64,000 nt of DNA, from NCBI RefSeq assembly GCF_000347635.1, contig NC_020514.1:1612001-1676000 (forward strand), given 5' to 3'. The notes under the pieces are model-generated. The model was not told where the DNA came from. It did no database searches and saw only the letters and a program-made list of their open reading frames with translations. The DNA comes from Paraglaciecola psychrophila 170 (GTDB lineage Bacteria > Pseudomonadota > Gammaproteobacteria > Enterobacterales > Alteromonadaceae). This document shows, in pieces, positions 63,609 to 64,000 of this stretch; position 1 is the first letter of the stretch, and every line of letters begins with the position of its first letter. A program made the position numbers and the translations under genes.

Positions 63609-64000
63609 ATGATATACAAGGCACAAAGTCCGGCAGGATTCGCTGAAGAATATATAGTGGAATCTATCTGGAGTGGTCGCTTCCCCCCCGGTACAATTCT
63701 TCCCGCAGAGCGTGAATTATCTGAACTAATTGGTGTCACTCGAACGACTTTGCGTGAAGTGTTGCAACGCTTAGCGCGTGATGGTTGGTTGACTATCAAA
63801 CATGGTAAGCCTACTAAGGTTAATAATTTCTGGGAGACCTCGGGATTAAATATATTAGAAACCTTAGCTCGACTCGACGAAGATGGTATCCCTGAGCTTG
63901 TTGACCACTTGTTAGCCGCGAGAACTAATTTAAGCGCTGTGTTTATTCGCGGTGCTATTCGTCAACAACAAGATAAAACCATCGAATTATTACAGGGGTA
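63609..64000 (+). CDS. fadR: Fatty-acid-responsive regulator FadR, 3' end outside window
   Basis: ATG 63609 opens a frame that runs off the window (130 codons seen): [21 protein letters not shown], then [62 protein letters not shown]. This nearly repeats the E. coli FadR DNA-binding domain and the linker into the acyl-CoA domain. FadR represses fatty-acid degradation and activates fabA/fabB when acyl-CoA is absent. It is divergent from nhaB, a gene order conserved from E. coli to Alteromonadales. Confidence 0.97.
   Translation, partial: MIYKAQSPAGFAEEYIVESIWSGRFPPGTILPAERELSELIGVTRTTLREVLQRLARDGWLTIKHGKPTKVNNFWETSGLNILETLARLDEDGIPELVDHLLAARTNLSAVFIRGAIRQQQDKTIELLQG

Overview
The window reads as chromosome of a marine gammaproteobacterium of the order Alteromonadales (Glaciecola/Paraglaciecola-like). 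This is inferred from the fadR / nhaB-dsbB arrangement at the right end, the near-E. coli FadR sequence, a DUF1456 (YehS-like) gene, a TonB-dependent receptor, TRAP transport, a GH17 laminarinase-like enzyme, NatAB and a NIT-domain chemoreceptor, all in AT-leaning DNA. I see no rRNA, tRNA, CRISPR array or intact prophage.

Layout. 0-2.5 kb: a solute-binding-type protein (5' end cut by the window edge) convergent with asnB. 2.7-5.1 kb: two diverged, oppositely oriented copies of a non-coding repeat bracket a frameshifted aspartate/glutamate-racemase-type gene and a RelE/Phd-type toxin-antitoxin pair. 5.1-16.6 kb: mostly housekeeping (M28 lipoprotein peptidase, DUF3025, Yip1 protein, NatA/NatB ABC exporter, diguanylate cyclase, KefB-like antiporter, a biotinyl-domain/carboxyltransferase fusion, DUF1456). 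16.6-18.4 kb: transposase remnants and short repeats.

18.6-33.7 kb is the most interesting part. A HutC-type GntR regulator and four copies of a palindrome with core TCTTATATAAGA (three exact, one with a single change) lie just downstream of promoter-like hexamers. They stand before (i) an aldo/keto reductase - TauD-like dioxygenase - YeiH exporter operon, (ii) a TonB-dependent receptor, (iii) a GH31 glycosidase - TRAP transporter operon and (iv) the regulator itself. Together they would import a glycoside, hydrolyse it, oxidise the sugar with O2 and 2-oxoglutarate, reduce a carbonyl product and export an anion. The composition fits oxygenolytic degradation of a sulfonated sugar such as sulfoquinovose; an alpha-xyloside pathway is the main alternative. 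A channel-like RCK protein and a frameshifted CPA2 antiporter lie inside this span but lack the palindrome.

33.9-38 kb: an operon of a membrane phosphoglycerol-transferase-type enzyme (LtaS/OpgB-like), an Omp85-type barrel and DgkA, which suggests lipid-derived headgroup transfer with diacylglycerol recycling. 38-40.5 kb: GH17 enzyme and BON lipoprotein. 40.7-61.3 kb: a mixture of intact genes (histidine phosphatase, FAD oxidoreductase, chemoreceptor, saccharopine-dehydrogenase-like protein, DUF2855, DUF4920, DUF2244) and many broken ones: IS30 and IS3 remnants, a PepSY protein with a frameshift and a G10 tract, a GGDEF-EAL protein with one in-frame TGA, an MFS gene with in-frame stops near both ends, an S9 hydrolase wreck, a frameshifted TSUP permease and a decayed fdhD. 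61.3-64 kb: dsbB, nhaB and the 5' part of fadR.

The number of disrupted genes (about a dozen) is unusual. Some disruptions are single-base changes in homopolymers and could be sequencing errors. Others are substitutions or multiple lesions and are probably true pseudogenes.
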